64,000 bases of DNA from a bacterium (GTDB lineage Bacteria; Zixibacteria; MSB-5A5; WJJR01), in the NCBI GenBank assembly GCA_021813505.1, contig JAKAKI010000072.1:62001-126000 (forward strand), written 5' to 3'. Positions 39,432 to 48,376 of this stretch are shown piece after piece. How positions within the stretch are numbered: position 1 is the stretch's first letter; each line of letters begins with the position of its first letter. Under the pieces are notes generated by a model that was not told the origin of the DNA, searched no databases, and saw nothing but the letters and a program-made list of their open reading frames with translations. The position numbers were made by a program, and so were the translations under genes.

Positions 39432-40925
39432 ATGAATTGTCGAACAACAGTTTCAATCGTCGGAAGACTTGTCTTCTTGGGGATGGCCATCAGTTTGACC
39501 AATCCAACCGCAAGCAACGCCCAGCAATCGCATGCAAACATCATCGATCAAGATAGGCACGTTGGATGGACAGGCAGCACGAACTGGGGAAACGTGTACA
39601 GACTTACTTTGAAAGGTTACCGACCAGGGCATCGGTACATTGTCCGGTCGCGTGGGTTTATCGATGGAATGAATGGCACTTCGCGCGGCGAGGTCACGAT
39701 GGGACGTCAAGGGATGCTTCCTAATGGAAGCACAACCTGGGATAATAACTCATTGACGCGCGTATCGGGGGTTGGCGCACCAGCTGATGTACATACCTGG
39801 TCTAAGCCGGTAGAGGACTGGGCCAAGCGCCAAACGTCGAGTCCCATTGAGTGGGATGTAACAAACTACATCAGCCAAGATGGCACGTACCTTGTGACGT
39901 GGACCTATACGGGTGATGTTGCGGGCTGTGGCATCTTCGTAACCTCTGTCGACCTTCTGACGATAGATTCGGCGGGCATAGCTACATCGCTGCGAGCCCC
40001 GAGCAATCTGCGTGCCAGAGTCGAGAACAGACCCTGCGTAAAGCTGACGTGGAAGAACAACGATCCAAACGCTTCTGGTTTTGAGATCGGAAGATCGGAC
40101 GGCGACACCCTCTGGTTTGCGCAAATCGATTCGATCCCGAGGGGAAAGACACTCTACCGCGACACGATGCCAGCGGAGGGCATGAATTACTACAGGGTGA
40201 GGGCCGTTGGGCAGAGCGATTTCTCGCCGTACTCGAATATTGCCAGCGCAAATGTGCCCCCGGCCCCTCAAGTACCACTGCCACCGCCTCCCGGGAACCT
40301 ACATGCTCAGTTCCAAGCACCCTTGCAAGTCGCTCTCGCGTGGGTGAACAACGATCACGATGGCGGAACGCGGTCTTTTCGCGTTGAGCGCCGTGACGCT
40401 GGTGGTCTCTTTGCTCAAAGAGCCGAGGTCCTCGCCAGTCAGACGAGCTACATTGACACTGTTCCCACACGGGGGGCGCTCTATTTCTACCGTGTCAGAG
40501 CTGTCGGCGGTAGCGGTACATCGGCCTACGCAACTGACAGCGTAAGCGTGCCCGCAGCACTTGACCTCTCTGGCGATTGGGACATCAACTACGATGATGT
40601 AAACAACCCGCAGTCGCAATGGGCTGGCTTGATGCAGCTCATTAAGATTCAGGGTGGCGCTGGCACTTACAGCGGGCAGTTCAAGTGGTCTCACAACAGA
40701 ATCACAGGTCAGAGGACCGATCCATCTGTTGATGGCCCGCTCAGTGCCACGGTCAACGGAACACAGATAAGTATTGTGCGGATACATCCGAAGTTCCCTG
40801 CAGTCTTGGACGGGAGCGTTGATGCCGGAGGGTTGTCCATGACAGGACATGGAACGGAGACTTGGGTTCAGGAGGGAAACAAGAAGATCGCCATCGCCTG
40901 GAGTGCGAAAAAGAGGCATCGGTAA
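39432..40925 (+). CDS. Secreted fibronectin type III-like protein
   Basis: Signal peptide; two FN3-type units (APSNLRARVENRPCVKLTWKNNDPNASGFEIGRS..., PPGNLHAQFQAPLQVALAWVNNDHDGGTRSFRVERR...); GGAGG upstream of ATG. Confidence 0.8.
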   Translation: MNCRTTVSIVGRLVFLGMAISLTNPTASNAQQSHANIIDQDRHVGWTGSTNWGNVYRLTLKGYRPGHRYIVRSRGFIDGMNGTSRGEVTMGRQGMLPNGSTTWDNNSLTRVSGVGAPADVHTWSKPVEDWAKRQTSSPIEWDVTNYISQDGTYLVTWTYTGDVAGCGIFVTSVDLLTIDSAGIATSLRAPSNLRARVENRPCVKLTWKNNDPNASGFEIGRSDGDTLWFAQIDSIPRGKTLYRDTMPAEGMNYYRVRAVGQSDFSPYSNIASANVPPAPQVPLPPPPGNLHAQFQAPLQVALAWVNNDHDGGTRSFRVERRDAGGLFAQRAEVLASQTSYIDTVPTRGALYFYRVRAVGGSGTSAYATDSVSVPAALDLSGDWDINYDDVNNPQSQWAGLMQLIKIQGGAGTYSGQFKWSHNRITGQRTDPSVDGPLSATVNGTQISIVRIHPKFPAVLDGSVDAGGLSMTGHGTETWVQEGNKKIAIAWSAKKRHR

Positions 40926-41158
40926 ACCGCCGCCACAACCCTAGATGAGGCTTGCGTGCCGATCGGCAAGCCATCAGGGCGAAATCCAGCTTAGTTCATG
41001 GTTCATCGTCGAGAGAACAATACGGCCACTGATGTTGTTCGTGTTTCAAGGAGTACTGGTGAGTCTGAGGGAGAACAATCCGAAATTGTCGCGCAAGGCT
41101 AGATGAATTGTAGCGACGAGTGTTTCGTTCTGATGTGGCTGCTGAGAGGGGAAAAGAC

Positions 41159-41377
41159 ATGAATTGGGTAGTTCCGTTGTTCATTCTCGGAGTTGTCGTT
41201 GTAGCTATCGGGAGATTCGTTTCTGGTGCCCGTCACTTAGGGCAAATGAGAGACGCGGTCAAATCACATTCTGGGCATACTCAGGGCGATCTCAACGCCG
41301 TGTCGGTGATGCGGTGGCTGTGGGCGTTGCCCGTGATTCTCGTTGTGCTCTTGGCCCTTTCGTCTGTGTGCAAGTAG
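41159..41377 (+). CDS. Small membrane protein
   Basis: MNWVVPLFILGVVVVAIGRFVSGARHLGQ...WLWALPVILVVLLALSSVCK. Confidence 0.6.
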   Translation: MNWVVPLFILGVVVVAIGRFVSGARHLGQMRDAVKSHSGHTQGDLNAVSVMRWLWALPVILVVLLALSSVCK

Positions 41378-41423
41378 CTTCGAGAGCATAAGAGCAGGGT
41401 GTGACTGCAGGGAGGGAGGTGCG

Positions 41424-42011
41424 ATGAAGATTTGTATTAGAGGCGAGTATCATGGTGCGAAGGAGCGCCGTGGAACCGGGGAAGGTTTGCAGAGTCGAAG
41501 GCCTGCTATTATCGCGCTCGTGCTTCTGTCTGGGATTTTGGTTTCATCATGCGGTCGTGGACAGGGAAGAAGTTCTTTCTGGACCGCTTACGAAGCTCAG
41601 TGCAAAGGCGACTTCGACACCTTTACCCGGTATAACCTGTACATCCAGTTCCTCAGTTCCGCCGGAAGCACTCAGGCTGCCCGAAACGTTTTTGAAAGCG
41701 GACGATACATGCGCGGCTGCAAGGAGGGGGCGTCCGTTAGCGACGTAATGCCACCCAATCATCTCCGTGTCACCGGCCTGAGCTATGTCCGCACAATCCC
41801 GAATTACCGTGTCGACATGCTGGGTGGTTTCACGACTGTTGCAGAGGAGTACAACAGCAGCGTCGTGACAGATTATGCCAAGCAGACTGTGCCGGTGCAG
41901 ATGATCCTGGTGACATCGGAGATGAAGGCACAGTTCCCATGGCTGGTATCTGAAGTGGGCGACTGGATCCAGGACCTGCCTTCCGGAGGAAAGACTTCTG
42001 AAGTGAACTGA
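41424..42011 (+). CDS. Putative lipoprotein
   Basis: PAIIALVLLSGILVSSCGRGQG lipobox. Confidence 0.65.
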   Translation: MKICIRGEYHGAKERRGTGEGLQSRRPAIIALVLLSGILVSSCGRGQGRSSFWTAYEAQCKGDFDTFTRYNLYIQFLSSAGSTQAARNVFESGRYMRGCKEGASVSDVMPPNHLRVTGLSYVRTIPNYRVDMLGGFTTVAEEYNSSVVTDYAKQTVPVQMILVTSEMKAQFPWLVSEVGDWIQDLPSGGKTSEVN

Positions 42012-42166
42012 CACTGTTGAATGATCGTGCGCACAAAGACTCAGGACAGCATAGCCAGGGACATGAGAGACGCTCTGGACAGGAGTGGATCGCAAGCGGA
42101 CTGGTTGGGGCAGTGTTCTAGTGAGAATCATTGAGACCGTTTACCTAATACCCGAGGAGGCAAGGA

Positions 42167-43279
42167 ATGACGAGGCTTTTTCAACACTCGCGCCAACTGG
42201 CACTGGCAGCAGCGGTTGCTCTTTTTCTTCCGTTGCCAAGTAGCGGACAGCAACCCACCCAAGGCCAAATGAACCCGGTGACCGCCGCACCGAGCAACCT
42301 TCGAGCTGCGAAGGAGAGCGGGCAAGCAGTACGATTGAACTGGAGCGATAATGCTCTGAATGCCTCCGGTTTCCGGATCGAGAGATCGACCAGCGACACA
42401 TTGAATTTCGGTCAAACTGGGACGACCGGCCACGACACCACGTGGTTCATTGATCCTTCTCCCACCCGAGGTGTCCTTACCTACTATCGCGTTCGGGCCG
42501 TCGGTCCAAGAGAGCTATCGTCCTACTCGAACATTGACAGCATCATGATTCCCCTAAGCATCGGGTACGCGGACGAAGTCATTGACACGCTGGTGTCCTC
42601 AAAATGGGAGTTCCTATCTTGCACTGACAATGGAAGGAATTGGCAAGGCATAGCAGAATTCAGATTTGCGGGGGATGGCCACCCGAGGCTCGCTGGCACC
42701 TTTGATTACAGCAACGCTCCCGATTGTCGTCATCGAGACTTAGTCAATGTCCGAGTGCAGGACGGCGACGGGAGGATCCTGTTTACAGAGCATTGCCCTA
42801 GCTCTGGCCAGGACATCAGCGACTACACACTCAAGATGAATGCCCGGAGGGACAGCCTCCTCGGATCGCTTGTCTGGCAGGGACAGACGCATGATTTCAG
42901 GGCGCGGCGGGAACCCTACGTAGTTGCAGACTGCTTCCCAGGAACTTGGGAGTTAGAGGGGAAGGTAGGGCAGAGGATTTACCACGGGCTTCTGAATCTC
43001 CGGCAGGATGGGGGCAAGTTGGAGGGAACGTACTTGACTTGGGAAGAAGGACTAAATGCGGTTCCCTACCACTCCGAAGGCGATGTGGTAGGGAGCGTTT
43101 CGGGGGCAGGGGAACTTAGCTTTACGCGGACAGTGACTAAGGGAGGGGGAATCGGCACTGTCCAGACTTTCAGCGGGCTTGTTAGAATGAACGATTGTTT
43201 TCTAACGATCACGTGGATTACACACAATGGACAACAGCCACCGGTGAACCTCACTCTAAGTGGCTCTCGAAAGAACTAG
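42167..43279 (+). CDS. Secreted FN3-like protein, paralogue of 39432-40925
   Basis: APSNLRAAKESGQAVRLNWSDNALNASGFRIERSTSDTLNF...YYRVRAVGPRELSSYSNI; signal peptide; GAGGAGG RBS. Confidence 0.8.
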   Translation: MTRLFQHSRQLALAAAVALFLPLPSSGQQPTQGQMNPVTAAPSNLRAAKESGQAVRLNWSDNALNASGFRIERSTSDTLNFGQTGTTGHDTTWFIDPSPTRGVLTYYRVRAVGPRELSSYSNIDSIMIPLSIGYADEVIDTLVSSKWEFLSCTDNGRNWQGIAEFRFAGDGHPRLAGTFDYSNAPDCRHRDLVNVRVQDGDGRILFTEHCPSSGQDISDYTLKMNARRDSLLGSLVWQGQTHDFRARREPYVVADCFPGTWELEGKVGQRIYHGLLNLRQDGGKLEGTYLTWEEGLNAVPYHSEGDVVGSVSGAGELSFTRTVTKGGGIGTVQTFSGLVRMNDCFLTITWITHNGQQPPVNLTLSGSRKN

Positions 43280-43400
43280 CCGACGCGTGCAAGGAGAAGA
43301 CTAAGCGTGCCGAGCCGGTTCTCGATTGCAGAGGCGATGGTCGCAGTGAGTTTGGTTGAAGGGTGGGAAGAGTCCTCAGTTCGGAAGATGAGTTAGCAAC

Positions 43401-43856
43401 ATGCGGGACCCTTTGTTGGAATCACGTGAGTTCTACGAAGTGCTGAGGCGCGAAGTCGTCCCCTGCATGACCTTGGTTCACATCACGGACGATGGCAGTC
43501 TTTACTACTGGCCGGGTTTTGTTAGCTTGTGGACACTGGTTGGGTTCGATTTCGTGGTTGTCGCATATTGCTGGCGCGAAGGACAGGAGGGCATGCGTCA
43601 AGCGAGTCGTCGGTGGCGTGAAGCTATCCGTGATCCCAGAAAGATGAAACTGGCATCTGGACATCTCGTTTACATGGCGTCGTTGGATGCCGAACGGGAC
43701 CGCTTGCAAGTGCAGTACGCAGTTCCCGGTGACTGGATGGGCGTCTACTCCCATGTCAAAGAATCAAGACTTCATCGGCTCCTCTACGAGCTCCCTCCTG
43801 CATGGCCGGAAGAGTACAGGGCAAGGATTGAGGAATTGAATCGCGATCGCGCGTGA
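43401..43856 (+). CDS. Hypothetical protein
   Basis: 151-aa ORF with coding-like composition; no recognised domain. Confidence 0.5.
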   Translation: MRDPLLESREFYEVLRREVVPCMTLVHITDDGSLYYWPGFVSLWTLVGFDFVVVAYCWREGQEGMRQASRRWREAIRDPRKMKLASGHLVYMASLDAERDRLQVQYAVPGDWMGVYSHVKESRLHRLLYELPPAWPEEYRARIEELNRDRA

Positions 43857-44101
43857 GCCCTGATTCTACTGGCGCGCCGCAACCTGTCTGACATTGCCCA
43901 ACTGAACTGGTTATCTGCCACAAGCCTCTGATCCAAGGTCGGTTCGTCCTTTCGTAAGCTTCCCTGTCAAGTAGACAGTCCAAAAGTAGAGATCTCGGCG
44001 GCCTGCGCCTTGTGCATAACTGTCGCCGCTCCCCCGACATGGGAGTGGAGAGGCAACTACAAGAGAAGAAGGGTCCAATCAGTCGACACATTGTCGTTGT
44101 A

Positions 44102-44424
44102 CAAGTTCGCAGACCGTTTCACTCGGCCCGCCATTTTCAACTCACTCAACCGCAACGACTTACAAGACCACCGAATATCGATTTTAAACTCCCAAGTAGC
44201 CCCCTCTCGTAACTCCAAAGCACGTCGCGCATTGGCAATCCGTCGTGATGACGATTTCGGCCTCACACGCATGGTGTGCGAGTGATACGGTTCGCGAAAA
44301 GCATCGCCAGCTCGGCTCAACGACCGCCGATTTCCGTCTCGGAGTATTGGATTCGGTGACACTCCACAAAAGAGAAGGGGCGCCGCACTGACGCCCCTCG
44401 CTTCGTACCGCGTTGGTGATTCGC
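44102..44424. repeat. Intergenic block duplicated from/with 888-1206
   Basis: High similarity over ~300 bp including hairpin AGGGGCG-CCGCACTGA-CGCCCCT. Confidence 0.75.
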
Positions 44425-46002
44425 TCACGGGCAGTTCGTCGGGTACGGGCTGCAGGCGCAGGGGTTGCATGGAGCCGGACCACTGCTGAATACAAAGTCG
44501 ATTAGCCCAACTATATCGAACACGTCATCGATGCCGTCGCAGTTCACGTCGCCTCGATCCACGTGCGGACATGGCGGATCCTTCGGGGGCTGAATACCGC
44601 CGGAGAATGCGTAGTCGACCAGTCCAACTACATCAAAGACATCAAAGATCCCGTCGGAGAGAACATCTCCGTGGTTTGGGCAGCCAATTTGGTCCGGGTT
44701 GGAAAAGCTCGGGCAGTTGTCGCACGGATCGGGAACCAAGTCACTGTCGCTGTCTCTTAGTGAATACACATACGCACGCCCGGCATTCTCGCCTCCAGCG
44801 TCGTGGTTATAGGCACCGACGATCACCTCGTCAGACCCGTCGTTGTTGACATCTCCGGCACAGGAGATTTGCGTGCTGAATTCGGCGTCAGGGTCGGGCA
44901 TCTCCCAAAGTAGCAAGCCAGTTAGTCCTGAGTAGAGATGGGGAATGCCAAAGACGGCGGCGGCGACATCTGGGTGGCTGTCTTTGTCAACATCGCCTAC
45001 ACCCGCCACTTCAAGACCGAGGTGATCTCCTGGTCCCTCACCAACTACCGTCCAAATGATCTCGCCCGTCGCACCTGAATACGAATACACCCGACCAGCA
45101 GCGTGACCGCCCCGGTAGGCCCCAACGATCAAATCCGCGAACCCATCGCCATTTAGATCACCAGCCTCGGACACGGAAGAGCCGAGATAGTCGTCCGGCT
45201 GTCCGGTGAACGTGTGAATCAGGGTTCCCGTCCGACCCGAGTATACGTAAGCTCGACCCGTCCTGTACTGGACAGCACTGTACCACCTAGCACCCACGAT
45301 TACGTCTGCAAAACCATCTCCTTCCACGTCGCCCGCGGCAGAGACCGATCCCCCGAAAATGTCAAAATCGGTTTCAGCTTGGAGAATCCAAATGACAGCT
45401 CCAGTCCGGCCAGAGTAAACGAAAGCGCGCCCGGAACCACCGGCTTCAAGGTGACAGGCTCCCACGATAAGATCGTCGTAGCCGTCATTGTCAACATCTC
45501 CAGCACCGGACACGCTCGAACCAAAGTAGTCTCCTGGTGCGTCTCCGTGGAAGGTCCACATCAATGACCCCGTGGCACCTGAATACACATGGGCGTGACC
45601 GGATGTACCAATATTCCAAGGCGGTTCAGGGAACTCGCCAACAATTACATCTGCTAAGCCATCTCGATCTACGTCCCCGGCTCCGGAAACCGAACAGCCA
45701 AAACCCCCGTGCATCAGGTTACCAGTGAGCGTCCACAGGATGTGCCCGTCTCGACCAGAGTAGATGTAGACGCGCCCCGCATCAGTCCCCCCCGGATCGC
45801 TAAGCGGAGCTCCCACGATGACATCGGCGAACCCGTCCTTATCCACATCTCCTGCGCCAGCGACTGAATAGCCAAGACGATCCATCGGGGCCTCCCCTGT
45901 GAAGATCAGGGTTGGCTGGCACTCAGGCACTCCCTCGCAGGTCGCGGACGGAATTGACACCGCGAACATCATCGCGGTCAAAACCAAGATGAGATGTCGC
46001 AT
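44425..46002 (-). CDS. Secreted FG-GAP (integrin-like) beta-propeller protein with dockerin repeats
   Basis: Repeated GAGDVDKDGFADVIVGAP...GRVYIYSGRDG units; C-term DVFDVVGLVDYAFSGG...DVNCDGIDDVFDIVGLIDFVFSSGPAPCNPC. Confidence 0.9.
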   Translation of the reverse strand: MRHLILVLTAMMFAVSIPSATCEGVPECQPTLIFTGEAPMDRLGYSVAGAGDVDKDGFADVIVGAPLSDPGGTDAGRVYIYSGRDGHILWTLTGNLMHGGFGCSVSGAGDVDRDGLADVIVGEFPEPPWNIGTSGHAHVYSGATGSLMWTFHGDAPGDYFGSSVSGAGDVDNDGYDDLIVGACHLEAGGSGRAFVYSGRTGAVIWILQAETDFDIFGGSVSAAGDVEGDGFADVIVGARWYSAVQYRTGRAYVYSGRTGTLIHTFTGQPDDYLGSSVSEAGDLNGDGFADLIVGAYRGGHAAGRVYSYSGATGEIIWTVVGEGPGDHLGLEVAGVGDVDKDSHPDVAAAVFGIPHLYSGLTGLLLWEMPDPDAEFSTQISCAGDVNNDGSDEVIVGAYNHDAGGENAGRAYVYSLRDSDSDLVPDPCDNCPSFSNPDQIGCPNHGDVLSDGIFDVFDVVGLVDYAFSGGIQPPKDPPCPHVDRGDVNCDGIDDVFDIVGLIDFVFSSGPAPCNPCACSPYPTNCP

Positions 46003-46037
46003 AGATCCCTCCGGCTTCGCTCTCAGCAGGAACATCA

Positions 46038-46172
46038 GCTACGGTCCGCACGGATTCACTGGCTCCGCCCCCCCGCTGAACGCGGTCGCGATCAGGTAGT
46101 CACGTCCAGCACGTCATCGGCGCCGTTGCAGTCAATGTCACCACAGACTGTGTTGGACAGGCATATTTCCTA
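46038..46172 (-). pseudogene. Orphan frameshifted dockerin fragment
   Basis: Minus strand reads CGDIDCNGADDVLDV then, in another frame, YLIATAFSGGAEPVNPCGP*. Confidence 0.65.
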
Positions 46173-46192
46173 CTCGATCGGCATCTTGCTCC

Positions 46193-48043
46193 CTACTTGA
46201 GCAGGACCATCTTCTTTGATTCCACGCCCTCCCCGACCGTCAAGCGATAGAAGTACACGCCCGAGGCCACGGTCTGGCCGTTCGCAGCACGGCCGTCCCA
46301 CACCACATCATGCAGTCCGGTAGACTGGAGCCCATCGAACAATGTCCGAACATGTCGACCAAGGACATCGTAAACATCGAGTTTCGCAGACCCCTCGTTG
46401 CGAAGGCTGTAGTGGATTACTGTCCCGGTATTGAAAGGGTTGGGGTAGTTTTGAAGTAACGTGAATATCGTCGGTGCGGGAGAATCGCTTTCGCTATCAA
46501 CATCCACTTGAACAAGTACCAGACTCAACCAGTAATCACCTGTCCCGTTGCCATTCAAGTCGCGAGCCATCACGACGAAACTACCAGCCTCCGGAAGTAC
46601 CACGTTTACCAGATCCGCCCGATTGTATGATGGGTACAGCGACCCCGCTGTGAACACTAACTCCCCGCCCGGGCCGTACACCTCCAAGAACGGATTCAAT
46701 CCCCCCGACGTGCGGACCTCCCGAATGATAACGATATCACCCGCAGATCCCACAAACCGATAGCCATCTATCCCTCCATGCACAACCACCGAATCCGTCA
46801 TCGACGTGTTGTAGCTGATCTCCACCGCCCTGGCCATTACCTCCTCCCGACACTGCAGACTCAGCCAGTAGCCGCCCGTGCCATCGCCATCGATGTCGCG
46901 AGCCATCACGACGTAACTCCCGCTCTCCGGAAGCACCGCGTCCACCAAGTCCGCTCGATTGTATGATGGGTACAGCGGCCACGCTGTGAATACCAACCCC
47001 CCACCCGGACCGTAAACCTCCAAGAACGGATTCAACCCTCCCGACGTGCGAACCTGCCGAATGATCACCCGATCACCCGCAGATCCCGCAAATCGATATC
47101 CGTCTATCCCTCCATGCACAACCACTGAATCTGTCACCAGCGTGTCGTAGCTGATCTCCACGGCCCTGGCCATTACCTCCTCCCGACACTGCAGACTCAG
47201 CCAGTAGCCGCCCGTGCCATCGCCATCGATGTCGCGAGCCATCACGACGTAACTCCCGCTCTCCGGAAGCACCGCGTCCACCAAGTCCGCTCGATTGTAT
47301 GATGGGTACAGCGGCCACGCTGTGAATACCAACCCCCCACCCGGACCGTAAACCTCCAAGAACGGATTCAATCCCCCAGACGTGCGAACCTGCCGAATGA
47401 TCACCCGATCACCCGCAGACCCCGCAAATCGATAGCCGTCTATCTCGCCGTGCACAACGACCGAATCTGTCACCAGCGTGTCGTAGCTGATCTCCACGGC
47501 CCTGGCCGTCACCTCCTGCCGACACTGCAACGTCAACCAGTAGTCACCTGTCTCGTTGCCATTGTCGTCTCGAGCCACTACTGTGTAACTTCCTCCCTCT
47601 GGAAGCACCGAGTCTACCAGATCCGCCCGATTGTATGACGGGTACAATGACCCCGCGCTGAACACCAACTCCCCACCCGGTCCATAGACCTCCAAGAACG
47701 GATTCAATCCCCCAGAGGTGCGAACCTCCCGGATCAAGACGATGTCACCAGCACTGCCAACAAACGTGAACTCCTCGATTTGCCCATATGAGGTGATTGA
47801 CCCCTGGACGGTCTGCCCGTAGCTGATGGCGATTGACTCACCAGATGTCGGCATTGACAAAACAGCCTCAGGCGAGAGAATCAAGGGAGATGTAATCATC
47901 GAGGCCGCAAGGATGAATCTACAGAACGCGCCACATTGGCAGGTCAAAAGCCAATTCGGTCCCCAGTTGCGGATACTCATAACCACCTCCTGGTTTGGGC
48001 CAGAACTAATCGCTTTCCAAAAAAGCAAAGTGCTGCAGTTCAT
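46193..48043 (-). CDS. Secreted PPC-domain repeat protein with C-terminal FlgD-like/T9SS-type sorting domain
   Basis: Four PPC-like ~112-aa units (VEISYDTLVTDSVVVHGxIDGYRFAGSAGDRVIIRQVRTSGGLNPFLEVYGPGG...); C-term LLQNYPNPFNTGTVIHYSL...VASGVYFYRLTVGEGVESKKMVLLK. Confidence 0.85.
   Translation of the reverse strand: MNCSTLLFWKAISSGPNQEVVMSIRNWGPNWLLTCQCGAFCRFILAASMITSPLILSPEAVLSMPTSGESIAISYGQTVQGSITSYGQIEEFTFVGSAGDIVLIREVRTSGGLNPFLEVYGPGGELVFSAGSLYPSYNRADLVDSVLPEGGSYTVVARDDNGNETGDYWLTLQCRQEVTARAVEISYDTLVTDSVVVHGEIDGYRFAGSAGDRVIIRQVRTSGGLNPFLEVYGPGGGLVFTAWPLYPSYNRADLVDAVLPESGSYVVMARDIDGDGTGGYWLSLQCREEVMARAVEISYDTLVTDSVVVHGGIDGYRFAGSAGDRVIIRQVRTSGGLNPFLEVYGPGGGLVFTAWPLYPSYNRADLVDAVLPESGSYVVMARDIDGDGTGGYWLSLQCREEVMARAVEISYNTSMTDSVVVHGGIDGYRFVGSAGDIVIIREVRTSGGLNPFLEVYGPGGELVFTAGSLYPSYNRADLVNVVLPEAGSFVVMARDLNGNGTGDYWLSLVLVQVDVDSESDSPAPTIFTLLQNYPNPFNTGTVIHYSLRNEGSAKLDVYDVLGRHVRTLFDGLQSTGLHDVVWDGRAANGQTVASGVYFYRLTVGEGVESKKMVLLK
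46640..47660. repeat. Near-identical 336-bp tandem repeats within the PPC gene
   Basis: Blocks at ~46737-47072 and 47073-47408 nearly identical at DNA level; flanking units more diverged. Confidence 0.8.
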
Positions 48044-48117
48044 GAAGTCAAGGCGATTATGAAGTTATGGAAGCGCTACTCGCTGGATGACATTCAGCGA
48101 AGCGGTTCGGGCAGGAT

Positions 48118-48365
48118 CTACTCTTTGAAGGAGATCATCTTGAGTCGATTGAGCTCATTTGTGTCGCCAGTGAGCCGAAATCGAATCTCAAACCTCTCCG
48201 TCTCATCGTGGTACGCAATCGTCTCAATCAACGACCGTACCAGCTTGACCCGTTCACCGGGGTAGAGAACATCCCACAAGTCAGTGGGCTGACGCAGGGT
48301 CTGCTCAAGGTGTGCTCGGTCGACAGCTTGGTCGCGCAGGATGAGACGATCTGCAACACTGGGAT
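48118..48365 (-). pseudogene. C-terminal fragment of a second serine recombinase, element B
   Basis: Reverse complement reads RLILRDQAVDRAHLEQTLRQPTDLWDVLYPGERVKLVRSLIETIAYHDETERFEIRFRLTGDTNELNRLKMISFKE*. Confidence 0.85.
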
Positions 48366-48376
48366 TTGCTGACGTC

